Origin: Colius striatus
Lineage: Eukaryota > Chordata > Aves > Coliiformes > Coliidae
Assembly (NCBI RefSeq): GCF_028858725.1
Contig: NC_084760.1
Location: 79,862,367-79,926,366 of the forward strand
Direction of reading: 5' to 3'
DNA: 64,000 nt
Shown: piece by piece, positions 50,850 to 63,005 of the stretch
How positions within the stretch are numbered: position 1 is the stretch's first letter
How the letters are laid out: each line of letters starts with the position of its first letter
Position numbers and translations under genes: made by a program
Notes under the pieces: model-generated
What the model saw: the letters and a program-made list of their open reading frames with translations, nothing else
The model's database searches: none
What the model was told of the DNA's origin: nothing

Positions 50850-50931
50850 CTACTTGTGCACTGCTTTGTAAGTTCTCTGGTGTCTTTTCCCATGCTGTTG
50901 CAATCTCCATTTCATTTTTTGTCAGGCTTTC
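50850..50931 (-). other. Candidate KIF6 exon, phase-compatible
   Basis: On the minus strand 27 codons plus one base (ESLTKNEMEIATAWEKTPEN then LQSSAQV) end at AG followed by a strong GTATGT donor. The single spare base is exactly what the KIF6 exon starting at 48346 needs. The acceptor side is poor and similarity to human KIF6 is weak, so this is only a candidate. Confidence 0.25.
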
Positions 50932-53900
50932 TCATTGCAACAATGTGATTGTGAACTGAATGGCATTCTACTCTAAAGACTACATATTTTTAATCTGCCT
51001 ACTGCAATATACAGAGATGAATCGTGGCTCTTCCCTGACGTTCCAAGCAAAAGAGATCTATAGTATGGTAGAGCGTATTTCAACCTTTTTCTTTGTTGCT
51101 GCTTCTGTCTTCTCATTCCCTGCTGCTTCTTTCTCCTCTCTCCCTTTTACCTTTCCTGAATCCCTGCAGTGGCCTCTTTCCGCCCCTGGGATGCTGCTGG
51201 TGCTGCCTCATATCCTCCTCCTCCCACCAGCTCAGGCAATTTCAGATACAGCAGAGGTTACTGGCTCATTGTATCTCATGTCTAATGTTAGCATTCTTCA
51301 GTATGCAGGCTCAGTTGTTTTAAAATAACATGAGAGGGACAACTGAGTGAATAGACAGTAAAACATGGAAAGTATAATATTTAATCACAGATTTAAGATA
51401 GGTACCTAAGAAGAAATACATTCCTTTTGTTACAGGTTTTTATTCCTCTGCAAGAGTTTATTTTTATTGTACATATCTGCCTGCCCATGCAGAAACAGAA
51501 AATATTTATTAAAACATAACATAATTTTATGTATATATTAGCTGCATATATCCAAAGTATATGTAAATTATGAAAAAAATGAAAATTAACGAGACCAACT
51601 TTTGCCCATATACATTAAAAAATTTGCAATACAGAGGTTCTACTACTGAAATATTAACTATCAGCTATCATCTCTGCAGCTGCATGGAAGAACACAAAGT
51701 GCTATCTGCCTGTTTACTCAGGGTTGACTTTTAATTCATTGCTTAACAGTTTGTCATATGCAACTTGACTGTCCAGTCCAGCTTCACGCTTTTAGTGCAT
51801 CATCTAAGACGAGGCTTTCAGCTGATATACAGCATCATATGCACTTTTAGTGCCTCAGTGACTTCTGGAAAACAAAAGCAGTTGGTTCAATTTGATCCTG
51901 GATAATGCAGACTCAGGTTTCAGCGATGCAGAGGAGGTATGATGTGCATGTTTGGGAAAACTTTGCTTCTGTGTATACTAGGGGTTTCTGTTGGTGTACC
52001 TTCATCCAATTCTTTATAACAAAGTTATTTTAGCAGGTCAGCAATGTACTCAGAAGATCCATTCCTTTCTATTCGTGTAATTGCACATACAGCTGAGTGG
52101 CTAAATTTATGAATCCTATGTTGTGAAGGTTTGTGTTAAAAGTGTTGAGTGACACAATGTAAAGAAGAGATTTTATGACAGTCCTACATTGGGTAGTTAA
52201 ATAAATTCCAACTTTTGTATTTATCTTCAGCCTAATTGGTTTTGTTTCATCTTCAAATACAAATCATTTGGAGAAATGAGGCACAGGATACAAGTGATAC
52301 CAGCTGCCTGCTTAGAGAGAAAGATGAGCTCTGCATGAGATGACACTCATATCATGAAGGTTTGGGTTTTTTCATAAAGGAGATTGTAAGAGTCATTGTA
52401 AGATATAATAACTTTATTCTAATGAAAGGGTCAATTTTGGAGCACAGAAAGTATTAAGTTTTACATGGCATTCCACGTCTCCAAATCACAAAATACCAGA
52501 AAGAAATGAAGGCACCTGCTAACTGGATCACTGTTTCAAAGCAATACAGCAAACACTGACAAAACTCACTATTTCTAGCATGAGATACCAAGTGTTATCA
52601 TCATAGTTTATTGTAAGCTGGCAACAACTTGAAATACTCTGGCAGATTCTTGTCTACAGTCAGAAAATTTTGCAAGAAACTCTCTGTGACCCTGAACTTT
52701 ATGCTCCCTGGGGCACTCATATATTTCTCGACCTGAGTATATCCTAGAAGTCAGCCTCCTAGGGATTTATTGTCTTGTGCCTGAAATAACATTGTGCCCT
52801 GCCCTCCAGCTGTACTTTTGCAGGCAGAGATTTTCATTTTTTTTTCACTGGACACTCTTATGTTTATCTGCTTAAATTTATAGTCACTTGAAGCAACCAA
52901 ATTTAGAACTGACTTCAGTATGCATTTAATATTGTTACTGCTTTACTTATCAGCTTTGCAGCTTTTGGCAAACTCGAGCTTTAGTGCTTTCAACCTGGAA
53001 CATATACTGTCGTTTGGGTTTTTCAAAAAGAACTACCTGACCGTTGCTATTCAGGATCAACTTATAAATAATTATCCCTTTTTTTTCCCTAATCCTTCCC
53101 TGGGCTAAGTCAATGTACCAGGCACCATCCATGTACCTTATACAAAAGAAAAGGTGGGTATGTGCAATGAAACTCAGGAGAAGATGAGAATATTCTAATT
53201 TCTGGAAGAGCTTATGCTATTTGTTTTAGAGCAATTTATCCCTAATCCTAATTAATAATTTTTTAAAATTTCAGCTAATTGGTCATGAGCATACATCAAA
53301 ACAATCTGTTTTATTTTCAGCACTTTGTAATTGCGTAGGTGGAGAATTAAGGGCACATGTATTCCATCAATTGTTTATTTTTATCACTAAATGTAGTAAA
53401 AGGATCTATCAGTATCCTGCTTTACTTTGTATCATTGTATTGTTTATGGGACTTTTTGATTAATCTTGCCTCAAACTAACTGACTTCCAATGCAAACCTG
53501 GAAAGTGGAGCTATTTTTTCAAGTCTCTGAGAGCTGTTCTGGCTAAATACAGACTCACACTTCAATTCTCTACAGTTTCTTCTTTGAACTAGTCAACTAT
53601 ATACTTGCTCCTGAAAATATATGGCATATAAAACAGAAGGCGTTGCCTTCATGTCAGTTGCACTCAAGCTATGAAAGTTTGTGAAACCATTGTGGCTAAA
53701 AGTTTTTTGTTGGTTTCCAAATATATAAGTACAATAAACTGAAAAAAAAAAAAAAGACAGCTTCAAATTTAATAGGTTCCATACACAGCAGTTGATTTAG
53801 TGGAATAGTAGCATAGACTTAGGAAACCCTTGCTAACTGAGATTCTTGCCTACACTTAATAAAGACATTGGACCATTCAATTACATGAGATTATTGTGCA

Positions 53901-55811
53901 TCTTTTATCTTGTTCATAATATTAGCTAAAACCATACCTGATATTTGAATGATCTTTCTCTACCTCCTAAAAAGGGATGTGGTTTGTCATCTGTAAGTTT
54001 TGAGGCTTCATTAACATTCATTTCTACAACATTCAAGAGCTTTAATGGAAACAAAAAGTCTCTCTGCTAAGTTTTGTCATGCTTTTCCTAAAAGAACTGA
54101 AGTTGTTTGCTTGTCCTGAACCTGAGATATTAAGAATACACTGCCACCAATGTGCAGATAGCACCATAAAGCAATGCCTGGTCAAGGCAAGAACTTTACT
54201 GAGAATAGTATAGCACAACTTTACTGAGAACAAGAAATACCTAAGGGTGCTAAAGGCACAGTCACAGAGTATCATAGAGCACAGAAGAGATACTGGTGCA
54301 TTCATATTTCTTAGGATTTTCAGAGAAGTAGATGTATGGTTCTCAGATCTAGAAGTACCAACCTTACTGTGAACAAGCAATATACATAGGCATGCAAGGT
54401 AAATCCGCTGCTTACAGGTCACATTGAGGAATGCAATACATACAGCAATGGCAAAATCAATTCAGCAGGTCTATTGCTTTATAAAAACAATGGGATTTTA
54501 CCTGCATTTTGTGTGGAACTCTGGCTATGGTCGTCAATATAAACACTTGTGACAATTCTCAAAAGCATTTATCTTGGACTGTACACTGAATTTATAGCAA
54601 TGTCATTTGAAAGAATATTAAGGAATAAAGTAAGCATATATATTTTATATTTAAATACTTCTGTTTCAGCTGTGTGTATGTAGAGACGGGTCACATGTTC
54701 ACATGCAACAGATGTGTCACTTCAAGTTAGACAATAAAAAAGGTTTAGACCTTGATTCAAGGAGTGGATAAAGAGATGAATACTAACCAAACAAATGTAA
54801 ATGGCAATGTCAGCCTGAACAATTTTGATCTTTCTGCTACTAGGTATAAAGACCTTTAATCTGCAAGAGAGAAGCAGAGGACATGAAAAACAGAAAGGAA
54901 AACTGGTGAAATGAATAGACATTGAGCATGGGGTTGCATGGTACAGTGTTTTTACCCCTCGCCCCATAAAGAAGACAAAAGATGCTGGGCCTGAAACACC
55001 TCTGTCACAGATATGAATTTTTTTTTCATTTTTTTTTAGCAAATAGCAGAGATGTATGCTAAGACCACACTTTGGTTAATTGTAAAATAAAGACTAAAGT
55101 AGTGCAGAAATTTTGTTTCCACCCTCCCGTCTGTTTACTCTATTATCCCTCTAAAAGAGTTTCCAGAATGATTTTCTAAATGTTGGTATGATGTGTGAGT
55201 TTTCCAGAAAATTTCTGAAGCCACAACCATAGGTTTTGACATCAGCAGGAATTTTTATTTTTTTCAGTGTTCTAGTTGTCACAACTTTATAAGTTGTGGC
55301 AACTAGATTAGGTTTTTGGGACCCTCTGTCCCTGCTGGCCACACTCATATTCAACATCAAGTGCCACACTCTTGCTGGTCCTCCCATTCACATACACATC
55401 AGCTGCAGCTGCAGAAGAACTAGACTGTTGATGCTGGCTTGTCAGCTCAAGAAGGTACAAAAAGTATACATGTATTTAGGCATTTCTCATAACTCAAACA
55501 GCTCTTACCTAGGACCTATGAAGGAAAAGACATTGAGCTCAATGTTCTGGTGGCTGATGGGTGAATCACACTGTACTGTATACTGAGAAGAGACAATTCT
55601 GACATATTCAGAAACAATTACAACTTATCCACAAGGTTCTTCTCTGAACAATAGATTCAAGCTCTACTTTTGAGGAAAGAAGTAATAAATTAATTTCTTT
55701 TAACTGTTTCAGCAAAACTTAAAATGTAAGAAATTTTCCACCAGATTTGCAGCATGTTCTGAAACATCGGATTTCATATTAGCCATTCTATTTCTCACTC
55801 AGTCCTTGTCC

Positions 55812-56403
55812 TGTCCTGGTTTCAGTTGGGATAGAGTTAATTTCCTTCTGAGCAGCTGCTGCAGGGCCATATTTTGGGTATACGCTGAAGAGAATGTTAC
55901 TAACACAGGGAAGTTTTGGTTATTGCTGAGCAGTGCTTGCAGAGCACCAAGGTAATTTCTGCTTCTCACCCTGCGCTCCCAGTGAGTGGGCTGGGGGAAC
56001 AGCGGAGGACAGTGTGTGCATGAAAAGCTGGAAGGGAACGTGGCCAGGACAGCTGACAAGAGCTAGCCAAAAGGCTATTCCATGCCCTAGGATGTCATTC
56101 CCAGGATATTAACTGAGAGAAGTGGGGAGGGATGGATCAGTGCCTGGGCATCAATCAGTGGGTGGTGAGCAATTGCATTGGGCATCATTTGTCTTTCTTG
56201 GGTTTTGTTTCTCTTAATTACTATTATTATATGTTATTCTTCTTATTGTTATGATATTTAAAAAAAATTAGTTATTATACCTGTTCCTAATCCAGGAGTC
56301 TTGATTTTCCTTTCAGATTCCCCTCCCTGTCCTACAGGAGGTGTGGGAGGGGGAGTGAGCAGCTGCATGGAGCTTCATTGCTGCCTCAGCTTAAACCACA
56401 ACA
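55812..56403 (+). mobile_element. Solo LTR of an endogenous retrovirus, 592 bp
   Basis: This matches the widespread avian LTR beginning TGTCCTGGTTTCAG and ending TTAAACCACAACA. Diagnostic interior blocks include GGGATAGAGTTAATTT, GTGGTGAGCAATTGCATTG and an AT-rich stretch with ATTATTAT repeats before the GGGGGAGTGAGCAGCTGCAT end. No convincing target-site duplication is visible (TTGTCC versus TATGAT), and no internal genes remain. Confidence 0.9.
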
Positions 56404-56800
56404 TATGATCAGATGGAAATTGTTATTGTGAATCTAACCTTTACTTTGAAAAAGTCAAAGCAAGTACAGATCCAAAAGAACTCAATTTCTTGTTTACAGT
56501 TCATTATAATACAGAACTTTGGTTTATTATCGAGAGCACTCATGGAAGAAAACTTGACTGATACAGAACTAGTCAATTTGTCCAACACACTGACTGGACA
56601 TCATTAAACCAAGGAAATTTGAAGCACTTTAAATTTCATATTACTCATAGTTATTCTACCAGCTTTTTTACAGCCAACAGAGAGAGGGCTACTCTGAGGT
56701 ATACTGAAGCTGAAGAAAACAAGCTTAGGCCAGTAGACTGTGCATAAAACAAAATCTATTTTTTGCTCACTTCATCTCCTGTCTTAGAAACCTTCTTACA

Positions 56801-57000
56801 GGATCATTCTGGTTGGATGAGACCTTAGAAGGCTGCATGGTCCAACTTACTGCTCAAAGCTGGGTAAAAACTGAATAAGACAAGGTTATCCAGACATGTC
56901 ATGAAAAACAAAAAAGGACAGAGATTCCGCAGACTTCTCTGATGACCTCTTTCAATGTTCAACTATCCTTACAGCATCTTTTTCCTAATATCTTAATTTT
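56801..57000 (-). mobile_element. Old CR1 fragment
   Basis: A diverged minus-strand CR1 end. On the plus strand it shows GGATGAGACCTTAGAAGG, TGGTCCAACTTACTGC and TTTTTCCTAATATCTTAA. It is older than the copies at 37 and 43 kb judging by its divergence. Confidence 0.7.
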
Positions 57001-58418
57001 AGTGGACCAAATTAGAGAATTAGGCATTTCATCTCCAGATTCTGTCTTGCTTATTTGCTAGTGACCAGATGGAATCTCTAAATAATAATACAACTTACAC
57101 TGAACTTTTCAGTATTTCAGAAGAAATACTGCAAGAAAGCTTACAGAGACTGCAAGCTGTTCCAACAACAGTGAAATGCTGAAGTCAATGTCAATAAATC
57201 TGAGAACTGGATAGCTGTGCTACAAGTTCATGACTCCTAATAAAAATATCACTTGATCCAAAGATGTCTTTGCTCTTTTTTGAGATCTGATAAGATGAAA
57301 TTGAGTGGGTCACATGGGAAGCTTAATAGGAACACATGAGTAATCTCAGAATTTTCTCTGGCAGTTCAAGAGAATACATTCAAAAGATTTCCATTATAGA
57401 TGCAGTATTCTCTTTCTTAAAGACACAATTAAAAGGAAAAGTTATGATTGCCTCTACAATTTATCATTGCACCTAGTAAAAGCTGCTGAAAAGAGTAACA
57501 GAAAAAAAACATCAACAAATCAAGCCACAAAACACCCTAGAAAGGCTGAAGAGAAACTCACGGAAAGAAAGATCTGCATGGGCTTGAGGCCTGAAAGGAG
57601 AGGTGTAAGTGTCTTTTTATTAGAATATATTCCTACAATTTTAAACTTAATACCTACATAATACTGGGAAAAAAACCAAAACATATCACCTCAGAAGAAA
57701 TCTCAAGTACTGTTGCAAGGGAATCTTTGCTGTTTGTCTAGCTGCTGCTTTGAATCTGTGGGGTTTTTTTTCTGATAGTGCTCATATTTACAGAAGAACA
57801 TGGTTCATACAAAAATATAAAAGCCCTTGAAGAGCTCAGAGTTTTAGCCATATTACTGTGTTGACTTGAAGCACAAATAACACAAAACCCAAGAGGGTAA
57901 GTTTGTAATGGTGTGCAACTTCACAATTACCACAGGCTAAAGTCAGTGTTTTTTTCCTCCAAGACAAATCTGAATAACTGCAGTGGCTCAAATACACTGC
58001 AGTATCAGCAAACTATAAGGATCCTCTAATGCACTTACGGCATACCATTTAACTACTTATATATGTTTTCAAAATTAATTGTTCATCAGTATTTTAAGCA
58101 CTTTTAAAAAAAAACATGAAAAATATTTATGAAAGAGCTTCATATGTTACAAGAATTGCAGAAAGCAAATTTAAAAATATCATTCTAAAATTCTTATTTT
58201 AAAAAAGGGAAAAAGGCACTGGTTTCTGAACTTTCAGTCAGTTTTGCTATTTTTATCTTCACCATACAAATAGTGAACTTTTTAATAAGCACAATCTTTC
58301 CAACTTTCTGTCAGTCTCAGAATTCCAAAATTAAACCTTAATTTCTGATTTTTTTTTTTCTTCTGAATTAGAAAGACTGAAGAAATTAAACCCATCACTA
58401 AAAAAAGTGGTCTTGGCA

Positions 58419-58432
58419 CCACTAGAGGTCAC
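58419..58432 (+). promoter_or_regulatory. CTCF-like motif, one mismatch
   Basis: CCACTAGAGGTCAC matches CCASYAGRKGGCRS at 13 of 14 positions. Weaker than the motif at 36174. Confidence 0.25.
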
Positions 58433-59296
58433 CCTTGGAATAAAATCATTGCTCTGCATGGGTAACAGCAGCGTACTTCTGCAAAAATACCGCTGTTGCT
58501 TAAAATTTCAAGCCCAGATGTATGGAAGAACACAACATAAAGAAACATTGTGCATATGAAAAATAGAAATTTCTAAGTGATATAAATACCTTATCCTGCA
58601 GCCGTTGCAGACTGATTACATGGCTTTTTTGTTTGTTTTGAGCTAAAAGTACCATATTTTACAGTCTGGAAGTATGGGAATTCACCTACATGGTTTTAGA
58701 GAAGTATCTTTGGGTGCCTAGCAGCAGTGGGAACATGTTGCTTTATCTCTCATAAAAGAATAAACATCTTAAAAATCTGGACTTCAAACAGATTATTTCT
58801 CTGAAGTGCTTTATTTAGCCCATACATAAGATATAATTTTTCAGCACCAGAAGTGATGGTCTTAAAAAAAGCCATCTATTATTCTCCATGGACTGTGTTG
58901 GATTTATATGGGAAAACACAGCCTGTCATTTTCCTCAGTTTCTGGAATTTTGTGATTGAAAACACTTGTGTCCATTTCATGGTATTAATACAAATTAGGT
59001 CTCTGCTGGTTCATATGAACAAAGCTAAATTTCTAGTTGCAACGTGTAACCCACTTTATTTAGATATGGATTTATTTAAATGAGAGATTAACTCTGATGC
59101 AAATTAGCAGTTTGGAAGTGCTTTCCATTCACATAGAACACAGCAGAGGAGTTCAAGAGAGTTACTGACTATTAGCCTAATTAATGTTAAATATGTCTGT
59201 AAGATGCTGCCGTGGTTGCAGAGAGAACTATCATACACTCCCTAAACATACCTTATATACACACTAGATATAAACCATGATGGTATGGGCTATATT

Positions 59297-59432
59297 GGAA
59301 AGGTTCAAGGTTGGGTTGAATGGGGCTTTGAGCAATTTGACCTAGAGAAAGATATCCCTGCCCATGGCAGGAGTGTCGGACTAGATCTCTTTAAAGGTCC
59401 CTTTCAACTCAAATCATTCTGTGATTCTATGG
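59297..59432 (+). mobile_element. CR1 3' end fragment
   Basis: A plus-strand CR1 of a different subfamily from most copies here. It carries GTTGAATGGGGCTTTGAGCA, CCCATGGCAGGAGTGTCGGA, CCCTTTCAACTCAAATCATT and CTGTGATTCTATGG. Confidence 0.88.
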
Positions 59433-59944
59433 TTTCTCACTGTGAATAAGTGGGAGCAGCAGTTCCCAATTCTACCTCTTCAGATAGGCAGAAATGTGTC
59501 AGACAATTATATTTGCATCCCACCAGGTATAGATATATATATGGTAGTGGCAGCTTCTTGGGAACACCACAAACTGGTGCATTGGAGGAACAGTTTGTTT
59601 GAAATTCTTTCCTAACATGGTTAGATTATTCCCACAGTAGTAGCCCGATGCATTACACAACACTTAATGTCCCTGCTCTAGTCTGATACTGATCACACTG
59701 TTGTTTCACTTACAATGAAGGAAAGGTGTGAGGAAACAGAATGATACATACTATAAAGAAACACATAGAAGAGCAAGAACAAGTGCATTAACTGGTAGTA
59801 GTATCTTTAGAACAGGTATGTAACTTTGAAAACGTAGGAAAAGATGATGTAGGGAATCCTGTAAAGAAGCAAAGACAAAGAGAAAGCTCTCTACTTTCAC
59901 TTAAAACAAGTATGTGCTACAAATCCAAATATAAAAATAAGAGA

Positions 59945-60052
59945 TCATAGAATCATAGAATCATAGAATGGTAGGGGTTGGAAGGGACCTTTAGAGATCA
60001 TCTAGTCCAACCCCCTTGCAGAAGCAGGTTCACCTAGATCAGGTCGCGAGAT
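59945..60052 (-). mobile_element. CR1 3' end fragment, inverted to the previous one
   Basis: The plus strand reads CATAGAATCATAGAATCATA, then GGGGTTGGAAGGGACCTTTA and GATCATCTAGTCCAACCCCC. Only about 108 nt remain. It is little diverged. Confidence 0.93.
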
Positions 60053-60935
60053 GCCAAGATCCTTGCTCTCAGGCATTCATACCACTAAATCAAATACTGA
60101 GATGCATTTTCTATGATTCAAATATATCTATTATTTCTGACTCACCTAGTAATTTTATTTTTTAGGAGGAATGGACTTTTTCAAAGAAAGTTTACTCAAA
60201 AGGAACTTGGGAACATCTCTTTGAATAACAGCAGAAATAGAAAATCTTACTTCCACTAAAATCCATGTTACAAAACTTTGGAAAACAATTTTTTAAAAGA
60301 AAACATTGATAAAACAGGGCTTTAATGCTGAGATGTGTAGAAAGGATGCAGATTTCTTACACAGACCTGTATTTGCCATCTTTACCCATGTGAAATTGTA
60401 CCTGATTTGGTTTTTTGGTTTGTTTTCGTTGTTTCTTTTTTTTTTTTCTTCTTTTCAAATAGCTCTACATAGACAATGGAGTTGAACAGAAATTAATTAT
60501 GTCCTAAAAAACCTATGTAGAAGCAGAAAAGTTTTGCCATCTCTTGATGTTCTGAGGAGAATCCTGAAAGGACTAAGTTGTTACTAGCCCAGATTCCCAA
60601 ACTTAGATAAAAAGAGAGGAAAGTGTCATGGAGAACAAGATCAATAAGAAAAATGTTTGAAATGGAAAGCTACAAAGTTGTCTTGCAACTAAACTGATAA
60701 ACTAATAAAAAACAATGGTTACAAGGGGCATGTTGTACTGAAGATGCTGCATCACAGTCCACAGACTCCACCATTCACGTTAATTTAAAAAACACGTCTC
60801 ATACCGCACATAACAAATTGCCCTTCTGTGTACAAAGACTTGACAGGGTCTGTTTAAAGCTGACTGAACAGCCTGGGGGACTTGTAGGTTTGCTAAACAT
60901 TTCTGATGGTATGAACAGATCAGCCAGGACTGTGT

Positions 60936-61214
60936 TCAAGGGTTCTTCCTAACTTTCAGAGGTGACCTAACAGAAGCCCTTACTGACGATGTAGATGAAT
61001 AAGCATAATTGTGCAAGTCTCTACAGTTGCTTCTGTTACGGAAAGTTAGTGTATAAAATGTACTTTTGCTAGCATGACTTCGTGTCCATAGACGCATCTT
61101 CCCATTACAATATGTCATAGGGTTTCTTATGTTATCAGGCAGGTCTAATTCAGGATTTAGTCTTCCATCAGTGTTGGTGTATAATGTTACATTAACCTGG
61201 TTGTTAGTTTGTAA
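60936..61214 (-). other. Unassigned 92-codon open frame with several CpGs
   Basis: The frame lies between a TGA at 61217-61215 and a TGA at 60938-60936. It reads VTLYTNTDGRLNPELDLPDN, then MRLWTRSHASKSTFYTLTFR and NRSNCRDLHNYAYSSTSSVR. Several CpG dinucleotides are kept in an AT-rich, CpG-poor setting. A GTAAGG donor lies in frame at about 60979. No good acceptor is visible. I do not recognise the family; it could be an exon, a pseudogene remnant or chance. Confidence 0.22.
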
Positions 61215-61973
61215 TCATGTTCTATCAATGCAAAACTGGAACAATATAGTTAAGAATCAGGCTTTACATTTTCCAGTAGTGGTAGTTTAAAAGCATCTTA
61301 AGATAATGCTCCATTAGAATCATATAAAAATCAGATTTTTCTTCTCCATCATTGAAAACCCCAGGGAAAGCTTTTCTTTTCACTCTTTTCTTCTACCTTT
61401 TCCACCCAGAAGCATGCTGGTGACCCAATGCTTTTGCTCTGTCAGTACTTTAACAGTGTGTACATTATTTAATTTTAAATACTGCTTAAAAATACAGTTA
61501 AGCATGTTACTCTGAAATATCTCACTAAATAAAAGAAGCTATTTGCATATTTATTCTTACAATTAATAAAGGTGAAAGTTGTACTCAGAGTGAATGCTTG
61601 CAATTTTACTCAATGTTTCTGGCTGCGTACTGAAAAACATGGAGCACTCTCTTGCCTCCAATGGAATCTCCTATCTATTTATGTCCTTTGAAACTCCCAG
61701 CATATGGTGTATTAAAAGAGATAGTTAATGGGCTAAATAGTGCAGTTTTGTTTCAATAAGAAATCCACATCTTAAGCATAGCTATGAAAGAAACTGATCT
61801 GCACTGTTTAAAATCCAACTAGAATAGCTTCTTAAAGTGCTTTGAGCAGAAAATGCTTTAAGTTAAGAAAAGAAAAAAGGCAGCTGGAAGATGTTAACTT
61901 GGTTTCTAATTGAAACAATGGTGTGTTTTATTTCATGTTGGGATTTAAATGGACTCTTAATTAGACTTTTTAC

Positions 61974-62069
61974 CATGCAGTTTTCATTTAAAAATATCTT
62001 GATGACATTCTGGTCATCAAGAAGATCCTGAGAGACTTGACACCTGTTACTCCTTGGAAGAACATTCAT
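61974..62069 (-). other. Unassigned exon-like block with a strong acceptor
   Basis: A very pyrimidine-rich acceptor (CTGCCTGCCTGCCTTTTCAG) is followed by 96 nt open in one frame and a GTAAAA donor in phase 0. It encodes MNVLPRSNRCQVSQDLLDDQ then NVIKIFLNENCM. The family is unknown to me. The pyrimidine tract is partly a (TGCC)n micro-repeat, so the acceptor may be accidental. Confidence 0.22.
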
Positions 62070-62689
62070 CTGAAAAGGCAGGCAGGCAGACAAATAATAC
62101 TCCCCAACTCACAGAACAAATATTAAGTCAAAGCATCCAGAATATGTAAAAGAATAGTGAAAGGGGGAAAAAAAAAGTCTGGAAACTACTTTGTGTGATC
62201 CAAACTTAGTGATGACAAGATGATAGCAATGCTTAAAACAAAAGGCAGGAACACATGGGTTCCCTGCTATGTTGTGGAATACTAATACAATATTTACAAT
62301 GTGAATGTATAGCTGGCAAAGTCACTACTATGTCATTTTCTAAGGACATGAAAAAAATTATGCTTACCTATTTTATTGAAAGCAGCTTAGTTAGTTATTG
62401 AAAACAGCATTTGCAACCCAACTTTTTATATAGTAGGAAATCAGTATACAAGACCAGATGTTATAATGTAGACTGAAATACAATTGGAATACATCACTTC
62501 AGTTTTTTAAACAGTGAATAAGGAATTCTCATAAACTGCATTGCTATGATTCATCTTGATGTAATGTCTTGAAGTGGCATAAAAGTAGTAAATAGACAGT
62601 ATTAAAACCTGAAGTGGATTACAGAAAGAATTCCATGTTATACTGAAGACATTGTTTTTAGATTGAACTTTGGATACTAGATAAGACTA

Positions 62690-63005
62690 GACTAGAATAC
62701 TACAGAACAGTTGGAAAGGACCTACACAGATCATCTAGTTCAACTGCCTGAGCACTTCAGGGCTGACCAAAAGTTAATGTATGTTATTAAGGGATTGTCC
62801 AAATGTCTCTTAAACACTGACAGGCTTTAGGTGCTGACCTCCTCTCTAGGAACCTTGTTCCAGTGTTTGACCACTTTCTTGATAAAGAAATAATATGTAA
62901 TATCAAGTCTGAACCTTTCCTGATGCAACTTTGAACAATTCTTATGTGTCCTGTCTCTGGATACCAGGGAGAAGAGATCATCACCTTCTTCACTTCCCCT
63001 TCTCA
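62690..63005 (-). mobile_element. Older CR1 fragment
   Basis: The plus strand shows GTTGGAAAGGACCTACACAG, ATCATCTAGTTCAACTGCC, then TTGTTCCAGTGTTTGACCAC and AGGGAGAAGAGATCATCACC, all conserved CR1 blocks in reverse order. The 68-codon minus frame within it is a broken ORF2 remnant. Confidence 0.88.

Noticed and set aside
53733-53755. AATAAA closely followed by 14 A, considered as the tail of a processed pseudogene
   Set aside because: The signal is only 3 nt from the A tract, and no gene-like sequence or target duplication was seen upstream.
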